Shown piece by piece: positions 22,140 through 33,683 of a stretch of DNA of 64,000 nucleotides. The notes under the pieces are model-generated. The model ran no database searches. It was not told the DNA's origin and saw only the letters and a program-made list of their open reading frames with translations. The translations under genes and the position numbers were made by a program. Source of the stretch: Aurelia coerulea (lineage: Eukaryota > Cnidaria > Scyphozoa > Semaeostomeae > Ulmaridae); contig CM076962.1 in the NCBI GenBank assembly GCA_039566865.1, positions 3,218,743-3,282,742 of the forward strand. Direction: 5' to 3'. Position 1 is the first letter of the stretch, and the number at the start of each line of letters is the position of its first letter.

Positions 22140-23040
22140 AATGAAATGAAATGTCAATAAATTCAATAACATTTTTGCCATGCCCATTTTATTCAAAATA
22201 TATCCATTTTACCCCTGTAGATTTAACCTTGATTTAACAAAAATGCAAAAAGCGCCAAGAACAGAATGGCACGTTGAGAAAATTAATTTTCGATGTAAAA
22301 TATTGAGGCCCCATGTTCGCTTTGGCCTTGATATAAAATAAGGAATGCGAAGCAAACCATATCTCAAGATTATCTTCATACCACTTTCATGTAAATATCA
22401 TGTATTTTGAGTTGAAAATTTTAAAGAAAATGTGTAAAAACAAGAATGAATTTACAGGCGAAGGGAGATTGCAAAATCTGTGGGAAAATGGAGAAATCCT
22501 AATTTGTTGAGAGGGAAGGGAGAAATCATCCAATTTTTGAGGGGAGAACGGAGATTTAGACCCCTGTTCCACCCCCCTGTTTTGTTGGGGAGACGAGGTC
22601 TCGATTCTATTGTGTAGAACAAAAGCGTAAGTGGTTTGTTCACAGATCTATCTAGTTCTTGCGGTAGATGCGCATGCTTATTACAGTTAGGTTTTGAATT
22701 ACTACTAGAGTTCTAACAAGGAATAACAGGGAAAATAGAAATTACGGAGAGTTTCCCGCAAAATTAGGACACTCCGACACTTCACGGCAATCTTCACTCG
22801 TTGTTATCATGGGTAAGCAGGGAAACAACAGCGCACAGCTCGACACAGTATGCTGTAGAGTGCTTGTGTCGTGAGACAAATACCCGTCGGTCCAAGTGGT
22901 GCGATGCCCCTTTGCTCTTATCCAATTAGCCTAAACGTGGGGTTGGTTTTGGTTTAAAGCCCGTTGCTTGCTCAAAATATGATGTTCATACCAGATTGCA
23001 CTAGCAGACAAGCAGGGACGTGAAGAAAAAATTATTAAAT
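22140..23040. other. Gene-free stretch
   Basis: It begins with a short AAATG repeat (about 22129-22155). I find no exon, TIR pair or RNA gene in the remainder. Confidence 0.45.
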
Positions 23041-23044
23041 AAAA

Positions 23045-23125
23045 AGTTACTCCCATAAGGATTCGAACTCGGGTTGCCGGCGTGTGAGGAGCTTGAAGAT
23101 TCCGCTTCGCCAATCTGCCGTTACA
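23045..23125 (-). repeat. tRNA-like SINE head
   Basis: Box A-like ATTGGCGAAGCGG and box B GAGTTCGAATCC are spaced as in a tRNA with a long variable arm, but the acceptor ends do not pair, so this is a relic rather than a gene. Confidence 0.5.
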
Positions 23126-23419
23126 TCAAAAGAATTCAGCAGTCGTAATGGTTTGTTGTGGATAATAGACGGGGGCTGCAACGTATCGATGTTAAAATTG
23201 CTAATACGCATGCGTATCTACTGTATGCACGGGGGGACATTTAATTTCCGCGAACAAACCCGATCTCATCTCCCCAACAATGTTGGTAAATCCTGTTCAA
23301 TTTTGAAGAGAGTATGCTACTTTTTAAGGGGAGCGGGAGAAACGAACCCCTTCCCTATCAGATCCTCGTATTTCGTAGAAGCCCTTCTATGCACCTCAGA
23401 AGTATTTTTACAAGGACTT

Positions 23420-23470
23420 TCATTCATTCATTAATTCATTCATTCATTCATTCATTCATTCATATCATTC
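23420..23470. repeat. (ATTC)n microsatellite
   Basis: About ten ATTC units followed by ATATC variants. It may be the TGAA tail of a minus-strand LINE, but no LINE coding is visible beside it. Confidence 0.85.
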
Positions 23471-24577
23471 ATATCATTTATACCCAATACCCCTTCAGCT
23501 TATATAAAAATTCTTGAAAAGACCTGATACAAGTGTTCTATTGTATTACATAAATGAAAATATTATCTAAAAAGATAAGAAATCGGCTGTTCTTCCAGAG
23601 GGTCGTGTTTCAGGGTTTTATTTTTAGCGTTTTCAGCTCGGCAATTGCGCTTTTAGTTATTTTTTGAAGCGCCTGAGTGTTTGGATTTCTCTGATATTAG
23701 CTAACGAGGTTTACGTTTATTGGGAAACTCCTGAGAAAAAATTGGAAGGAAAGCTGTGATCACATTGAATATATTTTGTACCGAGGCCATGAAATCTGCT
23801 AACCTGCGAACCCCAAGCCAGGCATAAGTTTCTTTAAACAGATGCGTGCCTGTAGTTTTTCCAGGCACTTCAAAGCCATGCTGTAAATATATACGAATAT
23901 ATACATAGGCTCGTCAAAATTGAGCTCAGCTGAGGCCTGATTATCAACAAAACAAATTTGATCAGCTGACGAAGAATATCATGTTTTTACGTTTGAAGAA
24001 GGTCATTTGATCCATGCTAAACCTTCAATATTCCCTATCAATTTTATTCATTTGTTTTCACCGAACCTATTCAAACATTGCGGCGAAAAAGACAATGTAA
24101 AATCCATATTTATCGATTTATCGTTTACATTAATTTCGTCTTTGTTTACTAATTGCTTTCGCAATCGCCTGTGACGGATCCTTTGTTTGACAAACATTGA
24201 GACTATTCACATGAATAAAAGGAAGCTGTTTGCGGAATGTCCTTTTGGTTGAAGTACCAAACAGAGGTGAAAGAAAAATGCCAACGATTTCTGCTTTGAA
24301 AAGTGGTTAAATTCTTACAGTACACTACTGCGCTCGTGAGGTAAGTGGATTTTATTTTCCCATTTTCAAATTAATTTGGATATTATCTCTAATTTAATTT
24401 AATTTATTCATCGTAAGTAGTTCCCAGAATCGACATGGCGTGATGAGGTATCTATTTTTCTTAGGCCATAGAGATGAAAGTTTCAACTTCATCGATCTTT
24501 GACCTGTATTGAATTATGATCCCCTCAAAGAGAACATGAAATGTGACAAATGTCCCTGAGAAGAAGGATTAATTTTT
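23471..24577. other. Gene-free stretch
   Basis: AT-rich sequence without recognisable coding, TIRs or RNA genes. Confidence 0.45.
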
Positions 24578-24760
24578 AACCCGAAAACAGCAGAGGATTT
24601 CTCTGCGAGTCTCATGTGCAATGGTGCCCGAGATTTCAAGGAAGCGATTTATTTACCCCTGGATTGCAGTGAATCACTTCCTTGAAATATCGTGCACCAC
24701 TGCACTGCACATTCGACTCACGGAGAAGTCATATCCTCTACTGTTTTTGGGGTGACTAGG
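24578..24760. repeat. Imperfect fold-back
   Basis: AACAGCAGAGGATTTCTCTG and the following CTCATGTGCAATGGTGC are mirrored by complementary sequence up to CATATCCTCTACTGTTTTTG. Confidence 0.55.
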
Positions 24761-24808
24761 CCATTTGCAGCTGTACTTCCGTACAGTGAAAGTTAACCGG
24801 CTTGCTAT

Positions 24809-25725
24809 GCACGTACACGTATTTTTTTATAAGAAATTGCCCATAAGAAACTCGCTCTCAACTCGCCAAAAAATTAAGGAACTCTCGGACTGGGAAAATA
24901 TAAATTAAGAAACTGTTCATTTTGATAAAGGAAATCCTTAACTTATTTTTAATTTAATTTCACCTGTATCATAATATTTTTACTCGTTGTCGTCAGGTGC
25001 TTGAGTGATGTCTAAACATTGGCAAGGCCTAGAAAAGCTTGTTTTGAAATGTTCACAATGGCGTGGTGAACATGAAAATTGTTATGAAACATCTAAGAAA
25101 CTCGTAAGAAACTCTGAGTATTCAAAATCTGATAATTTTAAGGAACTCTCAGTCCCGGGGGGGGGGTACTCAGGGTCGTAGGAAGAAGCTTCGGATTGGG
25201 GGGCAATTGTTCTCAAAACAAGAGAGAACAATACATCTAATTAATTCGTGTGACGTAGCACGATTGTTTTAAAAATTATTGGGGGCTTGGGCCCCCTGCC
25301 CCCCCCCGTTTCCTACGGGCCTGGTACTTCATTGTGAGCGTGATTCGACTTGAATCTGGACTTTGAGAAAAGGACCCATACGTATGACAGAATATTCAAG
25401 AATTCCGAACCCATTTGCATGAATATCAGGTAGTTTCTGACCCATGTGTATGAATTTGACGATTTGAAACGAAGGAAAATTTCAGTTGTTTGGTGCGGAT
25501 TATCATTATGGGACTCATTGATAAGAAATTTCTCAAAAACTTACCCACCTACCAGACTTGTGGTTAAAAACAGACCCATACATATGTAGGGAATTTCAGA
25601 TGAAAAAACCCACCCATATGAGCGGCACGTCCAGTATCATTCAACAATGAAGTACCCCCCCCCCCCCGGGCTCTCAGTACTGACCCAAATTGTTAGTTTC
25701 GTATAAAAAAAGTGTATTTGTTTAC
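24809..25725. mobile_element. AAGAAACTC-type TIR element with nested MITE
   Basis: The left end CGTACACGTATTTTTTTATA and right end TCGTATAAAAAAAGTGTATT match the complete copy at 28476-28833. It is split by the G-run MITE at 25154-25670. Confidence 0.65.
25154..25670. mobile_element. G-run hAT-like MITE, 8-bp target duplication, nested
   Basis: Ends CCCGGGGGGGGGTACT and GTACCCCCCCCCCCCCGGG. Exact 8-bp duplication CTCTCAGT at 25146-25153 and 25671-25678. A further sequence bounded by CGTAGGAAG and TTTCCTACGGG (about 25176-25325) lies inside its left part and looks like a third layer. Confidence 0.8.
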
Positions 25726-25803
25726 AAGAAACGTTTTAGGAAATTTAACTATCGGATCGCTAAAACATTATGCAACTGAAACATCATGAAATTGTAGTAC
25801 ACT

Positions 25804-26135
25804 CCCGGGGGGGGGTATTTGACTTCTAATTTTACGGGGGTGCACTCCAAGAAAAAAATTTTTGCCCGGCTTTAGAAATTTCCCTCCAAATGATAGTCGG
25901 CTTTAGAAAAAATCGGTGAAAAGCATACCCTAAAACCTAAAAATCGGCGGAAAGCATACCCCTAAACGTATAACTTTGTCGAAAAAAAATGAAATCAAAT
26001 TTTTGACAACCGGCTTTAGAAAAATTGCCTTCTTTTGATACCCGGCGTTAGAAAAAAGAGCCGAGAACGATATCCGGAAAGGAGTGCACATCGCGTGAGC
26101 AAAATATACTAAGTACCGCCCCCCCCCCCCCCCGG
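25804..26135. mobile_element. G-run hAT-like MITE, 8-bp target duplication
   Basis: Left end CCCGGGGGGGGGTA, right end TACCG followed by a C run and GG. Flanks are AGTACACT (25796-25803) and AGCACACT (26136-26143), an 8-bp duplication with one change. Inside is a repeated CGGCTTTAGAAA unit. Confidence 0.75.
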
Positions 26136-26278
26136 AGCACACTGGAGATATTTATTAAGAAACTATTAATCTTAGTCAAAGAAACTGTACTTGGAACGTA
26201 CTTGATGCGACTTGATGATTTGAAAATTTTCACTAAGGCACATATACGAGAAGTATTACATAAAGATCGTTATTGTGT

Positions 26279-26355
26279 ACCCTGGGTACCAGACTCTCTA
26301 ACATAAAAAACAGAGATCTCTGTTTTTTTATGTTAGAGAGTCTGGTACCCAGGGT
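26279..26355. repeat. Near-perfect 77-bp hairpin
   Basis: The left arm of 38 nt (starting ACCCTGGGTACCAGACTCTC) is the exact complement of the right arm (ending GAGTCTGGTACCCAGGGT), apart from one extra T in a T run. There is essentially no loop. Confidence 0.9.
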
Positions 26356-26710
26356 AGTTATTGTGGAACTCATCACAAACTCGGAGTACTGTACTCAAAA
26401 TCTGATTATTTTAAGAAACTTACAGAACTGGCTCAAATTGTTAATGTCAATGTCTGGCTCTTTAATTTTGATTGGGGATGTGCCACCCAAGCTGCCAATA
26501 TACACACTGAACCTTATAACAATGTTTGAAAATATACGTTTGCCCGATCTTACACCAATTTTTCAAAAATTGCTCATTGGTTTGTTCTTATACCAAATTC
26601 ACAAAAACTGATAACGTTTTTTATGCATGGGGTCTCCTGGTGTAAAATGGGTAGTGTCATTTTTGTTGATTGCTGAAAGCAGTGGACCCTGAACGGATAT
26701 AAAAAATTCA

Positions 26711-26990
26711 CTACACATATTTTTTTATAAGAAACTGCCCATAAGAAACTCAACTCTCAGATCACCAAAAAATTAAGAAACTCCACTACTGAGTACTGGG
26801 AGAACATAAGTTAAGAAACTATTTACTTTGATAAAGAAAATCCTTGGCATATTTTCATTTTACTTTCACTTGTTTCCTGTGAGTAATGTCTAAACATTGG
26901 AAGGTTTGAAAAGCATTGTTTTGAAATGTACAAGGGGGCACAAGTAACGACAGTAGTTTTCCAACAGTAAGTATCACTGTAATGTAAGAC
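26711..26990. repeat. AAGAAACTC-type repeat fragment
   Basis: TTTTTTTATAAGAAACTGCC, then AACTCAACTCTCAG and GAGTAATGTCTAAACATTGG follow the left part of the 28476-28833 element. There is no right end. Confidence 0.55.
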
Positions 26991-27335
26991 AATAGTAGAG
27001 CAAAGGTAAAGAAAACTTGTAAAATTTGGCCATAACTTTGAGAACCCCCTGGTTTCTTTGTAGCTGTCAATTTGAAGTGGAAAAGAAAATTACATGTCTC
27101 AGCTCTCAAATAATACCAGTGCGGTTCATTTAGATCAAATATTTCCTGATTTATTCGAATTTAAAAGTTGGACACTTTTTTTGGGACACCCTGTATATTA
27201 AAGGCAGTTTTGAAGAGTTTCTTTCTCGAATGGCATTTGGTTTCCAAAAATCACGCACGAGGTTGAGGCTCGAGATACGTTAAAGTTCCCTTGTGGATAT
27301 CTATGCCTGCATTTATATTTGCAAGTTTGGGTTAA

Positions 27336-27670
27336 GGCCCCGTTCACACTGCTCCGTTTTTGTTAGTATCCGTTTTTGTGGCATCCAAGCTACCCGTTCA
27401 CATTGCTTCGTTTTGTACAAAAACGGAGGGAAAAAATCCGTTTTGTCCGTTCACATTGATCCGCCTGATAAAAACCTCCGTTTTGTGCGTTCACATTGCT
27501 CTGTTTTTATGAAACTCATTGTTTCACAAACCTCCGTTTTTGTGCGTTCACACTGATCAAGTGCGTTTTCGAAAACCTCCGTTTTTGTGGCGTTTTTGTG
27601 CGGATCAGTGAAAACGGAGGTTTTTCTCTCCGTTTTTTGTATACAAAAACGGAGCAGTGTGAACGGTTCC
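27336..27670. mobile_element. Harbinger-like MITE, GGCCCCGTTCACAC family, copy 2
   Basis: Same TIR and same CAAAAACGGAGG / CCTCCGTTTTTG interior as 14150-14490. The right end is diverged (GTGAACGGTTCC). Confidence 0.7.
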
Positions 27671-28083
27671 TGAGTGGTCTGCGTGCAGACTCGTATATCG
27701 TTGTGCGGAGGAGCTTTCAAGAGATTTTGCAAGCTACTCCTCAGCGGTATAGAAAACTTTCCTCCGCGGAGGCATGAAGCACAACTGCGGCGTCTAATTA
27801 CGGCGATCTGTGGTCGTTTTGTGCCTGAGTAACTCTGCTAAGTGAAACAAAGTTAACCTTAGTTCAATCAGGTTCAATTCAAGTGACCTAAAAGAAGGTT
27901 ACTATTTTAATATCAAGTGTTTATTTTTGAATTGTATAAAACTGCGAATGATAGGCCATACTTGGATTAAAATTCTATAACCTTATCTTAACTTAAACCC
28001 GTCTTTTGTTCAACAGATTGCATTCTGGTCAGCTAATTGTTCCAAGAATCCGTCTGTAGCTCAGTTTCTATGCAAAACAGACA

Positions 28084-31000
28084 ATGGAACTAGGATCAAG
28101 TTTCAACACAAAAGACCTCCGTCAAGGCGACCAACAACATGAAGAAATCACAGCAAGTGATGCTTCCTCGCGTGAATCTGCTACACGGTCTGCTACACGG
28201 TCTGCACGCTCTGCACGGACAGCATGCAATGAAAAAGAAGCGAAATTTGCACGGTCCCCTGGAATAAAGATTCTTGAAATGGCTGGCAAAGTGCCTGAGT
28301 ATCATTCGAAGTTCTCGGTGAAAGAATTCAAACTAAGGAATCAAACATTTGTTGAAGAAGCAAGTGACGAATATGACACCGATCTTGAATCTGATGTGGT
28401 AACATTGTCTTCTTTTTCTAATTTTTCTGACATCATGTTGCTTTTCGTCCGACACAATTCCGTATTGATAGGAAAGCATACACGTATTTTTTATAAGAAA
28501 CTGCCCATAAAAGGAACTCAACTCTCAGATCGCCAAAAAATTAAGAAACTCCAGTACTGGGAGAATATAAGTTAAGAAACTATTTATTTTGATAAAGGAA
28601 ATCCTTGACATATTTTTAATCTATTTTCACTTGTTCCCTGTGTCATATTACTCTTAATAAGACTCTTGAGTAATGTCAAAACATTAGGACATAGGTAGTG
28701 TTAATACAAAGTGAAAATGAAGATTGTTATGAGAAACTCGTCAGAAACTTTGAGTACTCAAAATCTGATAATTTTAAGAAACTTTCAGTACTGGGCCGAA
28801 TTCTTAGTTTCTTATAAAAGAATACGTGTATGCAACTTGGAATGGCAGTAGCAGGTACTCCGGCAGGAATTTTTTGCATTCGTTGTTTTATTTATGGCAT
28901 GCAATGACCTGTTTTCTGCAATCATTTCTGCAAGCATTGTTCTGTCTCAAAGAGTCTCTTGCTTTATGCTAAAATCCCTCCTTTTTGCAAGAAAATGCCT
29001 GAAATGCTTCACGGACTCTTTTGTTGTTATTTATTGGATATTTGTTTTCTTTCAAAGTATCACGTTCTCGTTACCCTGGGCACCAAAGCCAACAAAAATA
29101 AAAACATTTTGAGGCATTTTTTCGAATATTTACAAGACTCGGTGTTTTCAAACCGTCGGCCTAACCTAACTACAAAACAAACGTTTTGTGTTGTACAACA
29201 GTTACCGCGCAGGTGATCTTCCCGACTGTGTTGCCTTGGAAACGCAGTGTGACATAGTTTCGCTGGTTATCCATGAATAGACAACATAGGCATCAAATTT
29301 TTGAAAAGGGTTGCATAAATGGTTATTATATCTTATGTTTGTTTTTGTAAGGTCTGTTTCATCCAGCATGCCTTGCGACAACAAAATCCAACCGAGAGGA
29401 AAGATAGTACAAGGGAACCAAGAGAGTGCAAGGCATGCTGGATGAAACAGACCCTTCAATGGCTGGAAAGGAAGTCCAGGTACTTTGTTATTATTGCATA
29501 CTGGCAATCTTTTATATCTTGATTATGATTATTTTCTGAATCACATCGTCTTCCAACCTCGATTCCAGGGCTATCATTGTCTTCAGCCTCTCTTCTTCAG
29601 CACAAAGGATAAAACTGGCCGCCCATTGTTACCCTGGGCTCGAGGTTGATCGTCTGCGTGTTTCATCAATCATTGTTAACTCAGAAACCAGAGAAGCGAC
29701 AGATTTCTGCTTGCCGCCATATAGCTACATATACATAAACTATGGATTCCTTGGAGCATAGGTTCCAAATCTTTAAAAAGGCTGGTGTAAAATTGAGTGA
29801 CCTATTTCTTTGCACTGACTGACTTCAAAGAAACTTTAGCTAATCATCTATATTTCTACCGTTGAAATTTTCTGAAATCTTCGATATTTTCAGAATTAGA
29901 GTGTTTTTCTTTTTTTTCAAGAATTCAAGAAAAATTTTTAAAACACTTAAAACCATCGTAATTTCTAAACTGTTTGACGCAACATGAAATATTTTCGAAG
30001 AAAACCATAGTTTATGAATGACTAAAGTATGGTATCAAGCAAAAGTCTGTCACTCATCTGGTTTATGATTTAGACATTTGATGACGTCACATCCTCAAAT
30101 GAGTTGAAATGTAAGATACGTTGTAATTTCCAAAAATATTCACTATTTCTGAAAATTCCAACGGTAGAATTATAGATAAGTATCTAAAGTTTCTTTCAAG
30201 CCATTCAATCAGAAGAAATAGGTCATTAAATCTTACACCCACCTTTTTACGCCGAGTTAAAGATTTGGAACCTATGCTGTTGTACGGTACAATTTTCACC
30301 AGTTTTCCTGTACCGCTTGCTTTCAAAAATGTAATAAAGATTTCAAAAATCACCTTATTTTATTTACACCTCGTTTACTGAAATTGTCCTTTGATTCTTG
30401 TAGGCACCACGTGCAAGAAAAGCGTACATGCGTGACACCACTGGCAAGGAGATCTACCTGGAAGCTTGCAGGCATTTTGACGTCATTCCAGTATCGTATT
30501 TCACTCGCAACATCTCATCGCATGTCGTAAATTTAGGACACCATGGACTCGGCGCAAATGGCGTAAAAGCAATCGTCGTTGCGCTGCTAACGAACACGAA
30601 AATTTGCGAGCTTGATCTTCAAGATAATGCTATTTGTGATGAGAGTGGAAAAGACGTTGCAAGTATGTTTCTTGACAATTTTTACATCACGAAATTGAAT
30701 TTAGCAAACAATCATTTAGGCCTATCAACTTCCAGAGCGTTTTCGGATTCGCTTGAAGGCAACGGCACTCTACGTGTTCTGGATTTATCGGGAAATCAAC
30801 TTTGTGATAAAAGCATTGAAATATTATCGTTTGGGATTATGAGCAATTACAGTTTGACGGAACTGAATTTGAGCAAAAATAAAATCACTGAAAAAGGAGG
30901 AAAGTTTATCGGTGCCATGTTGAATGAGCAGCGCTCTCTTGTTAACCTCGATTTGAGTTGGAATGGACTCGGCCCAAGTGGAAGTGAGGCTGTACTGAAG

Positions 31001-31645
31001 GGCTTGAAAGAAAATATTATTCTGCAGAATTTGAATTTGGCATGGAATGCCATTGGGGCCGAAGGCTGCCGGGCAATTAGCCGTGCAATGAGTTATGTAA
31101 ATTTACTATGCCTTGATATTTCAAATAACAGATTGTTAGCCGAAGGCGCAAGGAAACTTTCGCAAGGGCTAAAACGGAATACGTTGTTAGAAACACTTAA
31201 GATTGGGCAAAATATCCTCGAGAGCCCTGGGATATGCATGATCTTAAAGGCTATTCTGCAGAACACGGAATCAAAGATTAAGACCCTGGATATCTCCGGC
31301 ACAGACCTTGAGCAGGATTTTTATGAAATTGAGAAAGATTTTCGTGATAACAATCGCACTATAAAATTTATTCATGAAACGAAATTCAAAGAAAAAGCTC
31401 CGAAGCCATTGACAGACCCTCGAGAGATTTTGAAGAAGTTCTTAGATGATAATGGAATACATAAACTGGATTTATTTGATTTTATTGACCGAGATTCAAG
31501 TATGGCAATCAGTGTAGAGGAATTTAAACAAGGATTGAAAGCAACAAAATGCGGACTAGCGGACTTCCAGATCGATGAACTGATGGACATCTTGGATAAG
31601 GATCATGATGGGGAAATTGATTACAGTGAGTTTGCAGATTTATGA
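28084..31645 (+). CDS. LRRC74A: LRRC74-family leucine-rich repeat protein with EF-hands, two exons
   Basis: Exons 28084-28398 and 30404-31645 join in phase 0 at GTG|GTAACA and TTGTAG|GCACCA, giving 518 aa. An in-frame TAG 24 bp upstream of the ATG fixes the start. Residues 1-105 are polar, with a repeated SATR/SARS stretch. Residues about 106-420 carry ribonuclease-inhibitor-type LRRs (LNLANNHLG, LDLSGNQLC, LNLSKNKIT, LDLSWNGLG, LNLAWNAIG, LDISNNRLL). The start of exon 2 (TGKEIYLEACRHFDVIPVSY, then NLGHHGLGANG) matches the LRRC74A/B family as I recall it. Two EF-hand loops close the protein: D467-E478, degenerate, and D503-E514 (DKDHDGEIDYSE), canonical. A possible acceptor at about 28017 suggests a noncoding first exon upstream. 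Its role is not established; calcium binding is likely from the second loop. A versus B paralogue cannot be decided. Confidence 0.88.
28476..28833. mobile_element. AAGAAACTC-type TIR element, complete copy
   Basis: GCATACACGTATTTTTTATA at the left pairs with TTATAAAAGAATACGTGTATGC at the right. 358 bp, inside LRRC74 intron 1, about 80 bp after the donor. Confidence 0.75.
29350..29453. mobile_element. Short TIR element, about 104 bp
   Basis: GGTCTGTTTCATCCAGCATG at the left and its complement CATGCTGGATGAAACAGACC at the right, in LRRC74 intron 1. A related element is at 57434-57576. Confidence 0.8.
29756..30278. mobile_element. Fold-back element F3 (LRRC74 intron 1)
   Basis: A full copy: GCATAGGTTCCAAATCTTTA at the left, complementary arm ending GATTTGGAACCTATGCTG, TGACGTCA at 30082-30089. 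It ends about 125 bp before exon 2. Confidence 0.85.
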
Positions 31646-32084
31646 TTAATGATTTATGATCGATGATTGTCGAAAAATATACGGTATGATCAGTCTATAT
31701 GATTAACTATGGGGTGCCCCAAAAGAATTGTATCCCGTTTGCTTGGCTGTTGTGGAGGAGACGTAGCCTTAGTTGTCTCGGTTTTGCTCAGTTGCAAAGG
31801 TCAGGCTTCAACTTAGAGTGTGAGACCCTTTTTGAGTCAATCTGACAACTGGTTGCTGATTTATGGCAGAGGAATGGCAAAGTAAGTGGTTGCTTCTTCA
31901 ACAGCACTTCTATTGTTCTCCTGCAATGTCAAAATCATGTACTGTTTGAAAGAAAGACATCATATTCAAACGTTTCTCTACATTTTTAAAAGGGATTGAC
32001 AGTCTTGTCTCATAAATAGACAGCACTACTAACCTATTTTAAAATGCAGAATGATTTTGAATAAAACGCTGCAGCCCTTTCTTT

Positions 32085-32335
32085 GAAAATTTACTTAATG
32101 TCGTGGCCGTGATTGGCTAGTCATAATGTTGAAATCCCTAACAAAGACCTAGCTGGCCTCTGAATAATTACCAAGCCTTTTTGCTCTTAGATCATATTTT
32201 GTTTCGAGAATAAAAGGAGTCAGATCGTTATCGTCTTCATGAATTTCAGTGTACAGCGAAATTACCGAAGCTTGCCTAATTCTAATCTTTTTATTGTCTT
32301 ATTCACCCAATCCGCGCCACGACAGTGTGCCTTTA
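32085..32335. mobile_element. MITE related to 3264-3486
   Basis: Right end CACGACAGTGTGCCTTTAA is identical to the 3486 end. The interior AGATCATA...TTTGTTTCGAGAATAAA also matches. The left end is diverged. Confidence 0.65.
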
Positions 32336-32429
32336 ATTCTGACATTGCTGGGGAATAACGATATGCTGTTACGAAGCAACTAATTATTTTGTCTATCCTC
32401 TGCCATGAATCAGCACCCACTTGTCAGAC

Positions 32430-32625
32430 AGAAGGTGTTCTGGCGCAGTGATGTAATTTTCTGACATTGCAGCCAGAACAGTTAGGCGGAGAGGTTTCGA
32501 TCGCAAGTAGAGCCCCACCACTTGAGCGTCATGACAAGGGGTCGCGGACTCGATTAGGCCTATTCTACTTCTGCGATCCCAGCGCTTGGCACTAAAAAAT
32601 GCAAATTTACCTTCACCTTCATTGA
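32430..32625 (+). mobile_element. tRNA-derived SINE, plus copy
   Basis: tRNA-like head with box A TGGCGCAGTGATG and box B GGTTTCGATCGC, then a body with GGGGTCGCGGACTCGATTAG and CTTCTGCGATCCCAGCGCTT, ending in TTACCTTCACCTTC. It is the same unit as the minus-strand copy at 55905-56102. Confidence 0.75.
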
Positions 32626-32792
32626 CTAAAAAAATATCTCAATTTCTAATGTGAAGCCCGACCTAAGCAACTGTGTAGCAGCTGAGACAATTAAAGCTTT
32701 ATCTCCGCCACAGCAACCACATAAACTGGGCACACATTTTTGGGACACCCTATAAGTGAAATAAAACCATTGGCATTAATTTTGTTTTTGAG

Positions 32793-33222
32793 GTTTGACT
32801 GGGTCACCCTAAAACGTTCACTGTTAAATTCACCAAAATTTGATAATGGCACTGATCAGAAATTATAAAAATAAAGGTAAGGGGTTTGTATGGGAATGAG
32901 AATTCCACATTCGATTCTGGTCCAAGATTTAGTGCCCCCGAAATTCTATGTCTAAACTTGGCAATTGAATTAATGAACTTGATTTCGATCGCAAGTAAAT
33001 CATGGACCAGAATCGAACATGGAAATTTGGTTCCCATACGAACCCCTTACCAGAATATTCATAATTTCTGGGTGTAATTGATGAGTTTATGATCTTATGA
33101 AACAAATCGTTCACATCTAAGTTGGCATTTGACTGATAGATAAAGATTTCCGTTTCGAATATCGGCCACATACTTTTCATTCCACAGCCCATCAAACGTG
33201 TTAACTTTTTATTGACTCACCC
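32793..33222. repeat. Fold-back repeat
   Basis: GGTAAGGGGTTTGTATGGGA near the left pairs with TTCCCATACGAACCCCTTACC near 33050. Outer ends are weakly complementary (ACTGGGTCACCC and TTGACTCACCCAG). Relatives lie at about 55510-55680 and 56963-57090. Confidence 0.5.
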
Positions 33223-33474
33223 AGGACAGCGCTAGTGCTCGAAACAAGGTTTCCAAACCATAATTTCAGCAACCCTTTCCAGTAGGAATTGACTAAATTT
33301 TAAGATTGGGGAATACGAAAAAGCTGCAGTTTCTTTTTATTGGCCATCTGCTACACCAAGTGAGTCAAGAAAAAAATCCAGTGTTTACAAGGTCATACTT
33401 GAACAAGCACAGAAAAAACCCGTACAGCTTTAATCCAGTAGCCTCGACTCATTACAAAAGTCCCTCTAACTATC

Positions 33475-33478
33475 GTTT

Positions 33479-33509
<31 letters not shown>

Positions 33510-33520
33510 TTACCGCTTCA
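33475..33520. repeat. (TTG)n microsatellite
   Basis: About 13 TTG triplets with two GCT interruptions. Confidence 0.85.
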
Positions 33521-33683
33521 GTTGTACCGATAAATCAGTTTAGGGAGCAAAACAAGAGACTTTTTGACTGGGTCTAGCAGCAGCCTCCATCTAACTACCG
33601 GTCGTTTACCCCCCAGCTGCAAAAGGTACTGCTTCAAAATAGTTCAATTTTGTACCGACCAAAATACAAATGTATCAGATTAG

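Larger units (their letters stand above)
31711..32750. mobile_element. Mariner-type element of about 1 kb with two nested insertions
   Basis: GGGGTGCCCCAAAAG at the left and TTTTTGGGACACCC at the right, with TA beside each end. TIR similarity continues for about 150 bp and again around GACAACTGGTTGCTGATTTA / CAGCACCCACTTGTCAGA. A TTAA-type MITE (about 32085-32335) and a SINE (about 32430-32625) are inserted. No transposase frame is visible. Confidence 0.65.

Noticed and set aside
28476..28575. Extension of LRRC74 exon 1 reading to 28575
   Set aside because: A GT donor at 28399 joins in phase to exon 2 with a good family match, and the sequence after 28476 is transposon.
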